Both the position numbers and the translations under genes were made by a program. From NCBI GenBank assembly GCA_913060575.1, contig CAJXRR010000006.1, positions 1 through 33,304 of the forward strand: a stretch of DNA of 33,304 nt, written 5' to 3'. Under the pieces are notes generated by a model that worked only from the letters and a program-made list of their open reading frames with translations, did no database searches and was not told where the DNA came from. Shown in pieces: positions 18,535 to 26,185 of this stretch (the first letter of the stretch is position 1; the number at the start of each line of letters is the position of its first letter). Source of the stretch: an uncultured Flavobacterium sp. GTDB lineage: Bacteria > Bacteroidota > Bacteroidia > Flavobacteriales > Flavobacteriaceae.

Positions 18535-20112
18535 ATGAAAAAAACGTACCTACTTGTCTTTTTATTAATGGCAAGTTTTATAGTCACTGCTCAATCAAAC
18601 CAATCAAAAGATCCGGTGATTGAAAATATCATTAAAGAAGCAAATGAAAATTCGCAATTAGAAAAATTAGGACACGAATTAATGGATGTAGTCGGACCTC
18701 GTTTGGTTGGAACTCCACAAATGAAACAAGCCAATGATTGGGCAGTTGCCAAATATGAATCATGGGGAATCACTGCTCGAAATGAGAAGTGGGGCGAATG
18801 GCGCGGATGGGAACGCGGAATTACGCATATCGATATGGTATATCCAAGAGTGCAATCTTTAAAAGGAACTCAGTTGGCATGGAATCCAACTACTTCTGAC
18901 AAAGGAGTTACAGCAGAATTAATTACGATGCCAGTTTTTGCAGATTCGTTAGCTTTTGTTAAATGGTTACCGTCTGTAAAAGGAAAATTAGTCATGATTT
19001 CTATGAATCAACCTACTGGAAGACCAGATTATAACTGGGAAGAATTTGCAACTGACAAATCATTTGAGAAAATGAAGAAAGACAGAAGTGAGCTCAGTAA
19101 AGCCTGGAGAAATAACATTAAAAACACCGGTTTTGGGAACCGAAGAAATTCAGGTTTAAACAAAGAAGGAATTTTAAAGTTAGAGGAAGCTGGTGCCGTT
19201 GGAATCGTCTCTTCTAGATGGTCTAGTGGCTTTGGTGTTAATAAAATATTTAGCGCATCAACCAAGAAAATTCCTACAGTAGATCTAGAATTAGAAGACT
19301 ATGGAATGTTATATAGAATGGTAACTTATGGCGATAAGCCAAGAATAAATATTGTAGCAAAATCGAAAGAATTAGGAAAAGTTCCAAATTTTAATACCAT
19401 TGCTGAAATTAAAGGGACAGAAAAACCAGAAGAATACATTATTCTTTCGGCACATTTTGATTCTTGGGATGGTGGAACCGGAGCAACCGATAATGGAACA
19501 GGAACTCTAGTGATGATGGAAGCAATGCGTATTTTAAAGAAAATGTATCCAAACCCAAAACGCACTATTTTAGTAGGTCATTGGGGAAGTGAAGAGCAAG
19601 GTTTAAATGGTTCTAGAGCTTTTGTAGAAGATCATCCAGAAATTGTAAAAAACATTCAAGCTTCTTTTAATCAAGATAACGGAACCGGTAGAGTGGTGAA
19701 TATTTCGGGTCAAGGTTTTGTGCATTCATATGATTATCTAGGAAGATGGCTAGCTGCAGTTCCTAGAGAAATTACCAATCAAATTAAAACCACATTTCCT
19801 GGAACTCCAGGAGGAGGAGGATCAGATTATGCTTCTTTCTTAGCGGCTGGTGCACCCGCATTTAGTTTAAGTTCGTTAAGTTGGTCTTACGGAACCTATA
19901 CTTGGCATACCAACAGAGATACCTATGATAAAATTGTATTTGATGATGTAAGAAATAATGCCATTTTAACAGCTATCTTAACGTATATGGCAAGTGAAGA
20001 TCCAGAAACAACTTCAAAAGAAAAAAGAGTAATGCCAATAGATCCTAGAACAGGAAAACAAAGAAATTGGCCTACAAAACGTTCTCCAACTAGGTTGGGT
20101 GGAATGGATTAA
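18535..20112 (+). CDS. Secreted M28-family zinc metallopeptidase
   Basis: This is an exported di-zinc peptidase of 525 residues with a signal peptide at 1-19 (FIVTAQ). The M28 metal ligands are all present: H307 in SAHFDSWDGG, D319 in TGATDNGTG (bridging), the catalytic/ligand pair E353-E354 in GSEEQGLNGS, D381 in NQDNGTG, and H458 in YTWHTNRDTYD. A PA-like insertion (residues about 125-270) lies between the first part of the peptidase domain and the metal site, including LEEAGAVGIVSS, typical of the M28 aminopeptidase/carboxypeptidase Q-like group. The basic tail RTGKQRNWPTKRSPTR is unusual but has no T9SS domain. It probably works in the periplasm on peptides. A terminator follows. Confidence 0.9.
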   Translation: MKKTYLLVFLLMASFIVTAQSNQSKDPVIENIIKEANENSQLEKLGHELMDVVGPRLVGTPQMKQANDWAVAKYESWGITARNEKWGEWRGWERGITHIDMVYPRVQSLKGTQLAWNPTTSDKGVTAELITMPVFADSLAFVKWLPSVKGKLVMISMNQPTGRPDYNWEEFATDKSFEKMKKDRSELSKAWRNNIKNTGFGNRRNSGLNKEGILKLEEAGAVGIVSSRWSSGFGVNKIFSASTKKIPTVDLELEDYGMLYRMVTYGDKPRINIVAKSKELGKVPNFNTIAEIKGTEKPEEYIILSAHFDSWDGGTGATDNGTGTLVMMEAMRILKKMYPNPKRTILVGHWGSEEQGLNGSRAFVEDHPEIVKNIQASFNQDNGTGRVVNISGQGFVHSYDYLGRWLAAVPREITNQIKTTFPGTPGGGGSDYASFLAAGAPAFSLSSLSWSYGTYTWHTNRDTYDKIVFDDVRNNAILTAILTYMASEDPETTSKEKRVMPIDPRTGKQRNWPTKRSPTRLGGMD

Positions 20113-20134
20113 GTGATTTAATAAAAGAGTAAAT

Positions 20135-20167
20135 AAAAACCACATTATTTTAGTAATGTGGTTTTTT
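20135..20167. terminator. Bidirectional terminator between the M28 peptidase and cytochrome genes
   Basis: AAAAACCACATTA (20135-20147) pairs with TAATGTGGTTTTT (20154-20166) around a six-base loop, followed by T-rich sequence. The A-tract on the other side allows use by the convergent - strand gene as well. Confidence 0.88.
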
Positions 20168-20183
20168 TATATGAAATGGTCAC

Positions 20184-21587
20184 TTATTTATTCAAATTAG
20201 CGAGATACGATTTTATTCCTAAAGTATCTAAGTTCCCTTGTATAGACCAAGCAAAATCTAATAAAAGTTGATCTTTAAATAAAGTATCATTTCTACTAAC
20301 AAATGAGTTTCCTACATACGGTGTCACAGAAGTATTTGCTGTGTTTAATGCGTTTGGATTTATAGATGCCATTCTATGACAACTCATACAATTAGACCTA
20401 ACTCCTACAAAGGTTTTTATTTTCTTACCTCCTGGAGTATTAATATAACTGATAGAGTCATTAAAAGTCCCTGGTCCAAAACCAGCTTCTAAATATGGAT
20501 TGTAAGCATAATTTGGCTCTCCTGTAATATTTGTTCCTGTATAAGGTTCATTAGGATTTACCATGTAATACGCTACAGCCATTGAATAATTTCTTGCTGC
20601 TCCTTTTAATTCAGAAGGTCTTAAATCGGCAATCTCTTTAGAACTTGGTAAAGGCGGATTGTTGGCTTTAGAATCCCACCAAAACGTTTGCCATGTCCAA
20701 TTGGTAATTTCTCTTGTTCCTACATGCATTCCAACTAGAATAACATAATCACCAGGTTGTGCATTGAATTTATTTCCAGAGTTTTCAGTAAACTCTTTGT
20801 TAAAATAAAAGGCATCTTCATTGTTTAATTTATAATGGATAAAATCGTTTACACTAAAAGTTGTTCCATTAGTTTTTGCACCTTCAGCAACATCAACCGT
20901 TACAAATGATCCCCAATCTTGCTCAGGATAACCAATTAATTGATCCGTAGGACCACTCCAAGCAGAAATATTAAATTTAGTTTTTCCACCAGAAGATGCT
21001 AAAACTTTAAAAACAGGTTTTATGGTAATTGCATTCGCAGGAAAAAACGGAACTTCTTTTCGGTTCTCTTTTTTAGCATACTTCAATAGGGTTGTCGCCA
21101 TAAATATTTTATTGTTGATGGCAAAACTTGCAGCACCAGGACTATAGGAAACAGATTCGTGAATGCTATCATTTACAGTTTGTTGATTTGAAATAAAATG
21201 ACCTAATTGATTTGGAGTTTTTAAGTTGGCTCTGTTGGATCTTTTAACAGGAACATTTTTAATAGAATCTACAATTTCTTCTGGGGTCAACCAAGTCTCA
21301 AAAACACGAAGCGGACGCTTGTCTCCAGGAATGTATTGATTTGTTTCTGAAGTTAAACCGGTCCAAATTCCCCAACCGTGTTGGTAAATTTTTTCTGTAT
21401 TAGAGGTTCTTATCCATTTGTTAACCACTAAAGAATCTTCGGGAAAATTAAAACCAGCAATTCCCAATTCAGGAAATTCTGCAGGTACTACTTTGTGATA
21501 GGTAAAGGTTTCTTTCTTGTCATTGTTACATGAAAAGAAAAAAGAAACGACTAAAGCGGAAGCGAGTACATAAATTTTTTTGTTCAT
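20184..21587 (-). CDS. Monohaem c-type cytochrome lipoprotein of unknown role
   Basis: The start is placed at the ATG at 21587 (protein begins MNKKIYVLASA), since this gives a proper lipoprotein signal with lipobox VSFFFSC and Cys20. The longer frame from 21623 would put 12 polar residues in front of it. The mature end CNNDKKE is acidic. The only cofactor motif is C400-MS-C403-H404, a single haem c site near the C-terminus; the preceding 380 residues are a large beta-rich domain with many Trp (WTWQTFWWD, WGIWTGL) and no motif that I recognise. The protein is anchored in the periplasm or outer membrane. Electron transfer or a haem-dependent oxidation step is possible, but the partner is not visible; the neighbour is a thioredoxin-like lipoprotein 195 bp upstream. 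The family name is unknown to me. Confidence 0.72.
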   Translation of the reverse strand: MNKKIYVLASALVVSFFFSCNNDKKETFTYHKVVPAEFPELGIAGFNFPEDSLVVNKWIRTSNTEKIYQHGWGIWTGLTSETNQYIPGDKRPLRVFETWLTPEEIVDSIKNVPVKRSNRANLKTPNQLGHFISNQQTVNDSIHESVSYSPGAASFAINNKIFMATTLLKYAKKENRKEVPFFPANAITIKPVFKVLASSGGKTKFNISAWSGPTDQLIGYPEQDWGSFVTVDVAEGAKTNGTTFSVNDFIHYKLNNEDAFYFNKEFTENSGNKFNAQPGDYVILVGMHVGTREITNWTWQTFWWDSKANNPPLPSSKEIADLRPSELKGAARNYSMAVAYYMVNPNEPYTGTNITGEPNYAYNPYLEAGFGPGTFNDSISYINTPGGKKIKTFVGVRSNCMSCHRMASINPNALNTANTSVTPYVGNSFVSRNDTLFKDQLLLDFAWSIQGNLDTLGIKSYLANLNK

Positions 21588-21782
21588 AATGTTGTTTTTA
21601 AATAGTTGATTTTGACAAAACAAATTATAAAGAATAAAAAGTATGGGTATAAGTAGAAGTGCCTGTTTTTGTTTTTGAGTAGATGCTGCAAATCTTCTTG
21701 ATTGTTATTGGTTGTGGGTATGGTTTTTAATAGTAGAAAGAAATTATCATCAGGAGTGTTTATCAAGGAAATTTTGAGAAAT

Positions 21783-22412
21783 TTACTTAGTAATGTAATC
21801 AATTGCACCCCACAGATATTTTTTACCAAATTCTCCAAAAAAACTAATATAATCTCCATCTTTTGAAATAACTACAAAACTACTACAAGGGTAATGGTGC
21901 TCAAAAAATAAACGTTCTATGGTTTTGTTTGGGTCTTTATGCCAAGTTAAAACCCCATGATACTTTTCAAGACCTTCCTTTTCTCTATAAATATAAATTG
22001 GTTTAGTTTTAACGAGTTGATAAATACCGTCTTCTAAAACATCAAACCAATATTTTCTTTGCTCTTTACTTGCAGAACCACTTGAGTTACATGGGTCTTT
22101 TCCTGGATAAAAAATAATAACAATGGGTTTGGTACTATCTATTTCTCTATTGATTTCATTTTCTAAGAGTAATTCTAATATAGGTCTATTAGTGATTTTA
22201 CCACGTTTTTCTCTTAAAGTTAGTTTTCTATGATGAGCAGAATCCCCAGGAATATCTAATAACCTATTAGTAGCGCGAATTTTTCTAAATTTTGATTTTG
22301 AAATTTTTACATTATTTTCATTAAAGTATTTTTTCTTCTGAGTTCTTCCTTTTGAAGAAGAACAAGAGGAGATTAAAATCCCAAAAAACAATATGAATAG
22401 ACTTTTTTTCAT
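21783..22412 (-). CDS. Lipoprotein with a possible thioredoxin-like fold
   Basis: This is a 209-residue predicted lipoprotein: signal with lipobox ILISSC and Cys17, then a basic low-complexity linker (SSSKGRTQKKK). Residues about 95-209 have the strand pattern of a thioredoxin-like domain: KPIVIIFYPGKDPCN, later SSFVVISKDGDYISFFGEFG and a terminal helix. C108 stands where the first catalytic Cys would be, but there is no CxxC; the second cysteine, C176 (YPCSS), is far away. It may therefore be redox-inactive or use one cysteine. It sits upstream of the cytochrome lipoprotein on the same strand, with a 195-bp gap that contains no recognisable gene or terminator. I do not recognise a named family. 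Confidence 0.6.
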   Translation of the reverse strand: MKKSLFILFFGILISSCSSSKGRTQKKKYFNENNVKISKSKFRKIRATNRLLDIPGDSAHHRKLTLREKRGKITNRPILELLLENEINREIDSTKPIVIIFYPGKDPCNSSGSASKEQRKYWFDVLEDGIYQLVKTKPIYIYREKEGLEKYHGVLTWHKDPNKTIERLFFEHHYPCSSFVVISKDGDYISFFGEFGKKYLWGAIDYITK

Positions 22413-22425
22413 GTATTTTATAGAT

Positions 22426-22472
22426 CTAGTATATTCTATAATTATTCATTTTATAATTACGTAAAATACTAG
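22426..22472. repeat. Inverted repeat upstream of the thioredoxin-like lipoprotein gene
   Basis: CTAGTAT (22426-22432) and ATACTAG (22466-22472) are perfect 7-bp arms around an AT-rich 33-base centre, starting 14 bp before the lipoprotein start codon. It could be an operator or a weak hairpin. The surrounding gene-free stretch 22413-22753 otherwise holds the rsmI relic and the aceA terminator described separately. Confidence 0.35.
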
Positions 22473-22517
22473 CAAACAATATAAAAAAAACCAATACCAA
22501 TAAACAGGTACTTATAC

Positions 22518-22622
22518 CTATTTTTTCTTTTCCATCACAATCAAAATTTCACCTTTCGGTGATTTGTTGGTGTGATAGTCCAATACTTTTTTGACAGTTC
22601 TGCGTTGAGTTTTCTCGACTAT
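22518..22622 (-). pseudogene. Decayed copy of the 3' end of rsmI
   Basis: Read on the - strand, this stretch encodes a C-terminal RsmI tail that includes QRRTVKKVLDYHTNKSPKGE and ends in a TAG stop at 22518-22520. Over the last 33 codons including the stop it matches the intact rsmI 3' end (27687-27785) at 79 of 99 bases and 23 of 32 residues by hand count, without gaps. An in-frame TAA at 22623-22625 lies just upstream and no start is available, so it cannot make a methyltransferase. Similarity ends at the stop codon on one side and fades beyond about 22622 on the other. It has the same orientation as rsmI, 5.2 kb away. Confidence 0.85.
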
Positions 22623-22674
22623 TTATTGCAAATGAGTTTACCCCCTTTCTTTACATGCAAAAACTTTCAAAAAT

Positions 22675-22719
22675 AAAACCTCATAATCACTAAAATAAAT
22701 TCAGTGTAATGAGGTTTTT
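22675..22719 (-). terminator. Terminator of the aceB-aceA transcript
   Basis: AAAACCTCAT (22675-22684) pairs with ATGAGGTTTT (22709-22718); inside it CACT and AGTG can extend the stem. On the - strand the hairpin is followed by a T-rich run and begins 35 bp after the aceA stop codon. Confidence 0.75.
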
Positions 22720-22753
22720 AATCAAAATTAACTACAATACAAATCGGTATTAT

Positions 22754-24385
22754 TTATGCAGGTACTCCTAATTTTTGTTGAGTTTTTTTGTTTATCGTAG
22801 GAATTTCAAACTGATTTGAAGTATTGTTTTCGCCTCCAGCCTTTAAAGCTTTTTCTCCAGCAAAGAAACTTTTATGGTCATCTCCAAGATCTGACCCAGC
22901 CATTCTTTGATGTTTTACACAGGAAACGGCTTTTCTAATTTCTTGTCTTTGAACCCCTTTAACATACGCTAACATACCTTCATCTCCAAAATATCCTTCT
23001 GTTAAATCATTCATGTGAAGTGCAGTAGTATGGTAGGTTGGTAGGGTAATTAAATGATGGAAAATCCCAGCTTCTCTTGCACCATCTATTTGGAACGTTT
23101 TAATTTTCTCGTCTGCACGATGGCATAATTCTGAAGCATCATACTGCGCATCCATTAAATTATTCCGATCATAAGCAGTCATGTTTTCTCCTTCTAAAAG
23201 CATTTCTTCGTATGCTTGATTACGGAAATTTAATGTCCAGTTGAAAGAAGGTGAGTTGTTATATACCAATTTAGCAGTAGGAACAACTTGCTTAATTCTG
23301 TTTACCATATGGGCAATTTGTTTCACATTGGGAGTTGGAGTTTCAATCCATAAAAGATCTGCTCCGTTTTGAAGACTCGTAATACAATCTAAAACAACTC
23401 GGTCTATATTAGAACCTTCTTTAAATTTATATAAACCATTAGCTAACCTAATCGGACGAACCAATTTACCTTCTCTTTTAAGAAGTACATCATCTTCTTT
23501 TGCATCTTTAATATTAATTTCTTCTGCTTCTACAAAAGCTAAATATTGTGAAGCCAAATCTCCAGGTTCTTGACTTACAGGTAATTTTTGAGTTAAACCA
23601 GCACCTTCAGAATCTGTTCTTGCAACAATAATTCCGTCTTCTACGCCTAATTCTAAGAACGCATATCTAATGGCATTTAATTTTGCAATAAAATCTTCAT
23701 GAGGGACAGTAACTTTTCCATCTTGATGACCGCATTGTTTGGCATCTGAAACCTGATTTTCTATTTGAATTGCACAAGCACCAGCCTGAATCATTTGTTT
23801 GGCCAGTAAATAGGTCGCTTCTTCATTTCCAAAACCAGCATCAATATCAGCAATAATTGGAACGATATGCGTTTCAAAATTATCAATTTGATCTTGTACG
23901 TCTTCTCCTTTTTCTAATCTTTTAAAAAGGTCATTTAATTCAATAGCATCAGCCTGGCGTAAGAAATCATAAATTTCTTTTATCAACGATGATACAGCTG
24001 TTTTTTCATGCATAGATTGATCTGGCAATGGGCCAAATTCTGAACGCATTGCAGCAACCATCCAACCAGAAAGGTATAGATATTTTTTATTGGTAGTTTG
24101 ATGATGTTTTTTAACAGCAATCATCTTTTGTTGTGCAACAAAACCATGCCAGCAACCAAGAGATTGGGTGTATGCAGAAGAGTCTGCATCATATTCAGCC
24201 ATATCTTTTCTCATGATAGCAGCGGTATATATGGCGATATCTAAGCCTGTTTTAAGATGATTTTGTGCCACCATTCTTGCCGCATTTTCAGGTTGAATTG
24301 CATTCCAAGATTCTCCGTATTTTTCTTTAAGCCTTCTTACGGTTTGTAATGCCGAACGATAATTTGATTGTGGTAATTTTTTCAT
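22754..24385 (-). CDS. aceA: Isocitrate lyase
   Basis: This is the first enzyme of the glyoxylate shunt; it splits isocitrate into glyoxylate and succinate in the cytoplasm, allowing growth on acetate or fatty acids. The catalytic loop reads SDAKQCGHQDGKV with C218 and H220; Gln217 replaces the more common Lys/Arg of the KKCGH signature. Other motifs are PIIADIDAGFGN with Mg-binding Asp residues, GACAIQIENQ, and WIETPTPN. The length of 543 is that of the long (about 530-residue) class, also found in Pseudomonas, which carries an extra central region compared with the 430-residue E. coli enzyme. It lies 74 bp after aceB on the same strand, and a terminator follows. Confidence 0.96.
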   Translation of the reverse strand: MKKLPQSNYRSALQTVRRLKEKYGESWNAIQPENAARMVAQNHLKTGLDIAIYTAAIMRKDMAEYDADSSAYTQSLGCWHGFVAQQKMIAVKKHHQTTNKKYLYLSGWMVAAMRSEFGPLPDQSMHEKTAVSSLIKEIYDFLRQADAIELNDLFKRLEKGEDVQDQIDNFETHIVPIIADIDAGFGNEEATYLLAKQMIQAGACAIQIENQVSDAKQCGHQDGKVTVPHEDFIAKLNAIRYAFLELGVEDGIIVARTDSEGAGLTQKLPVSQEPGDLASQYLAFVEAEEINIKDAKEDDVLLKREGKLVRPIRLANGLYKFKEGSNIDRVVLDCITSLQNGADLLWIETPTPNVKQIAHMVNRIKQVVPTAKLVYNNSPSFNWTLNFRNQAYEEMLLEGENMTAYDRNNLMDAQYDASELCHRADEKIKTFQIDGAREAGIFHHLITLPTYHTTALHMNDLTEGYFGDEGMLAYVKGVQRQEIRKAVSCVKHQRMAGSDLGDDHKSFFAGEKALKAGGENNTSNQFEIPTINKKTQQKLGVPA

Positions 24386-24420
24386 AATTTTGTGATATGT
24401 TATTTATTATTAATAATTAG

Positions 24421-24451
24421 ATCCTGTTGATTGTTGCTGCAATCGCAGGAT
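24421..24451. promoter_or_regulatory. Intercistronic hairpin between aceB and aceA
   Basis: ATCCTG (24421-24426) pairs with CAGGAT (24446-24451) and GATTG (24429-24433) with CAATC (24440-24444), leaving a small internal bulge and a six-base loop. The T-run lies on the + strand side (about 24454-24461), so as a terminator it would act on antisense transcripts. In the aceB-aceA mRNA it would be a stable hairpin that could protect or separate the two messages. Confidence 0.5.
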
Positions 24452-24459
24452 TGTTTTTT

Positions 24460-26064
24460 TTAGATATATTGATATGCCGGTAGCGTTAAAAATTCCTCAA
24501 ATTTTTCCGAAATCACAAGTGTATCAAAAAGCTCCATGGCTAGTTTAAATTTTGATTCCCTCAGATTTTCTTCACCATATTGTAATAAGATTTTTTCTAT
24601 CTCGTCATCAAATAATTTTAGATATAGTTCAATGTTGAATTTTCTCCCATCCTCTAGTTTTACTTCATTTTTTAACCAATGCCAGAGTTGTGTTCGTGAA
24701 ATTTCAGCTGTAGCCGCATCTTCCATTAAGTTATAAAGAGCAACAGCACCATGGCCTCGTAACCAAGCTTCAGTATATAAAACACCGACATTAATGTTCT
24801 TTCTAATTCCGTCTTCTGTAATAGTGCCCTTTGGAATCTCTACCAAATCGGCTTGAGTGATGTGAACATCGTCTCTACTTATATGCAATTGGTTTGACGT
24901 TGTCATGTGTTTGTTAAATTCATCCATCGCTACAGCTACTAAAGCTGGATGCGCCACCCAAGTTCCATCATGCCCGTTTTTAACCTCTCTTTCTTTATCT
25001 TTTCTTACTTTTTCTAAAGCCGCCGCATTGGATTTTTCATTATTTTTAATAGGAATTTGGGCAGCCATACCACCGATAGCAAGTATTCCTCGTTTATGAC
25101 AACGTTGAATAACAAGTTTTGAATATGCATCCATAAAAGGAGTTGTCATCGTTACTTGATCGCGGTTTGGAACCACAAAGTTTGGATGGTTTCTAAATTT
25201 TTTGATATATGAAAATATATAATCCCAACGACCACAATTTAAACCGACAATATGATCTTTAAGTTCAAAAATTATTTCGTCTAACTGAAAACTAGCCGTA
25301 ATAGTTTCCACTAGAACAGTTGCTTTAAATGTTCCTTTTGGAATGTTAAGATAGTTTTGAGCAAACACAAAAATTTCATTCCACCAACGCGCTTCTGTAT
25401 AATGCTCTAATTTTGGAAGATAAAAATACGGTGCTGTATCATTTTCTAACATGGTTTTAGTGTTGTGAAATACATAAAGACCAAAATCAACGATACTTCC
25501 AGAAACTTCTTCATTTTCAATTAGAATGTGACGTTCATTTAAATGTAATCCTCGAGGTCTTACTAAAAGAACAGCAGTTTCGTTATTTAAGGTGTATGAT
25601 TTTCCTCGTTTTGTGTCCACTAATGAAATTGTTTTTTTGTTAGCGTCTAGTAAGTTTTGTTGCCCTTGTATACTGTTGTCCCAGGTTGGTGAATTGCTAT
25701 CTTCCAAATCTGCCATAAAGGTTTTGGCGCCAGAATTTAGTGCATTGATAATCATTTTTCTATCAGCAGGTCCTGTAATTTCTACCCGCCTGTCATGTAG
25801 GTCTTTTGGAATTTCACCAGCAGTCCATTTACCTTCCCTAATAATGGTTGTTTCTTTTGGAAACTCAGGAAATCCACCACGATCAAATATTTTTTGTTGT
25901 ACTTCTCTATTTTTTAATAATGTCAATCGTTGCGCATTAAAATTTTCATGAAGCGCTGTTATAAAAGCTAAAGCATCGTCCGTTAAAATATCAGGATAGT
26001 AATTCTTTACTTGATTTGTGAACTGAATTTTCGGCAATTTTAAAAGTGTGTTTTCCATAATCAT
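24460..26064 (-). CDS. aceB: Malate synthase A
   Basis: This is the second enzyme of the glyoxylate shunt; it condenses glyoxylate with acetyl-CoA to malate. Length 534 fits the A-type isoform (AceB); the 720-residue G-type is excluded. Visible motifs are the substrate-binding TFMADLEDSNSPTWDN, LLVRPRGLHLNE with the catalytic Arg, the family signature GLNCGRWDYIFSYIKKF, and the C-terminal LMEDAATAEISRTQLWHW with the catalytic Asp. Two starts are possible, ATG at 26064 or at 26058 (protein MENTLLKLPK); both lie downstream of the predicted promoter and no ribosome binding site decides between them. It is transcribed before aceA and divergently from the RamB/PrpR-type regulator. Confidence 0.95.
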   Translation of the reverse strand: MIMENTLLKLPKIQFTNQVKNYYPDILTDDALAFITALHENFNAQRLTLLKNREVQQKIFDRGGFPEFPKETTIIREGKWTAGEIPKDLHDRRVEITGPADRKMIINALNSGAKTFMADLEDSNSPTWDNSIQGQQNLLDANKKTISLVDTKRGKSYTLNNETAVLLVRPRGLHLNERHILIENEEVSGSIVDFGLYVFHNTKTMLENDTAPYFYLPKLEHYTEARWWNEIFVFAQNYLNIPKGTFKATVLVETITASFQLDEIIFELKDHIVGLNCGRWDYIFSYIKKFRNHPNFVVPNRDQVTMTTPFMDAYSKLVIQRCHKRGILAIGGMAAQIPIKNNEKSNAAALEKVRKDKEREVKNGHDGTWVAHPALVAVAMDEFNKHMTTSNQLHISRDDVHITQADLVEIPKGTITEDGIRKNINVGVLYTEAWLRGHGAVALYNLMEDAATAEISRTQLWHWLKNEVKLEDGRKFNIELYLKLFDDEIEKILLQYGEENLRESKFKLAMELFDTLVISEKFEEFLTLPAYQYI

Positions 26065-26078
26065 ATTGTTTTACAGGA

Positions 26079-26109
26079 CAATAGTATAAAAAAGATTTGA
26101 AATATACAA
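26079..26109 (-). promoter_or_regulatory. Predicted promoter of aceB-aceA
   Basis: On the - strand TTG (complement of 26107-26109) is followed after 20 bp by TACTATTG (complement of 26079-26086), one mismatch from TAnnTTTG. The predicted start near 26072 lies 8-14 bases before the possible aceB starts. The -33 element touches the palindrome at 26109-26122. Confidence 0.5.
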
Positions 26110-26158
26110 GCGAACGTTCGCTAAAATTATATTTTTCGCTTTTTTAGAACAATTCGCA
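26109..26158. promoter_or_regulatory. Operator cluster: palindrome plus TTCGC half sites at 18-bp steps
   Basis: AGCGAACGTTCGCT at 26109-26122 is a perfect 14-bp palindrome in an otherwise AT-rich spacer. Its right half TTCGC starts at 26117, and the same TTCGC recurs at 26135 and 26153, exactly 18 bp apart each time. The sites overlap the aceB -33 element and the spacer of the regulator promoter. The last one, TTCGCAAA, resembles the TTTGCAAA core known for RamB/PrpR-type regulators of glyoxylate genes. Binding by the adjacent regulator is inferred. Confidence 0.65.
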
Positions 26159-26174
26159 AAAATGAGTATCTTTG
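26141..26174 (+). promoter_or_regulatory. Predicted promoter of the RamB/PrpR-type regulator
   Basis: TATCTTTG at 26167-26174 matches TAnnTTTG exactly, with a T-run at 26141-26145 near the -33 position. The predicted start near 26181 gives an almost leaderless mRNA for the ATG at 26186 and rules out the upstream ATG at 26162, which lies inside the promoter. Confidence 0.5.
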
Positions 26175-26185
26175 TTTTTATAATT

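Noticed and set aside
21584-21859. Open frame on the - strand spanning the gap between the two lipoprotein genes
   Set aside because: It overlaps the thioredoxin-like gene out of frame and its translation has no signal, domain or plausible start. I regard it as chance in AT-rich DNA.
22413-22753. Search for a tRNA or riboswitch in the 341-bp gap
   Set aside because: No cloverleaf, GG-TTC-A T-loop or known riboswitch core was visible. The gap is accounted for by an inverted repeat, the rsmI relic and the aceA terminator.
25592-25951. 119-codon + strand frame inside aceB, and similar + frames inside aceA/aceB
   Set aside because: They lie antisense to strongly conserved coding sequence and show no family motifs or start signals.
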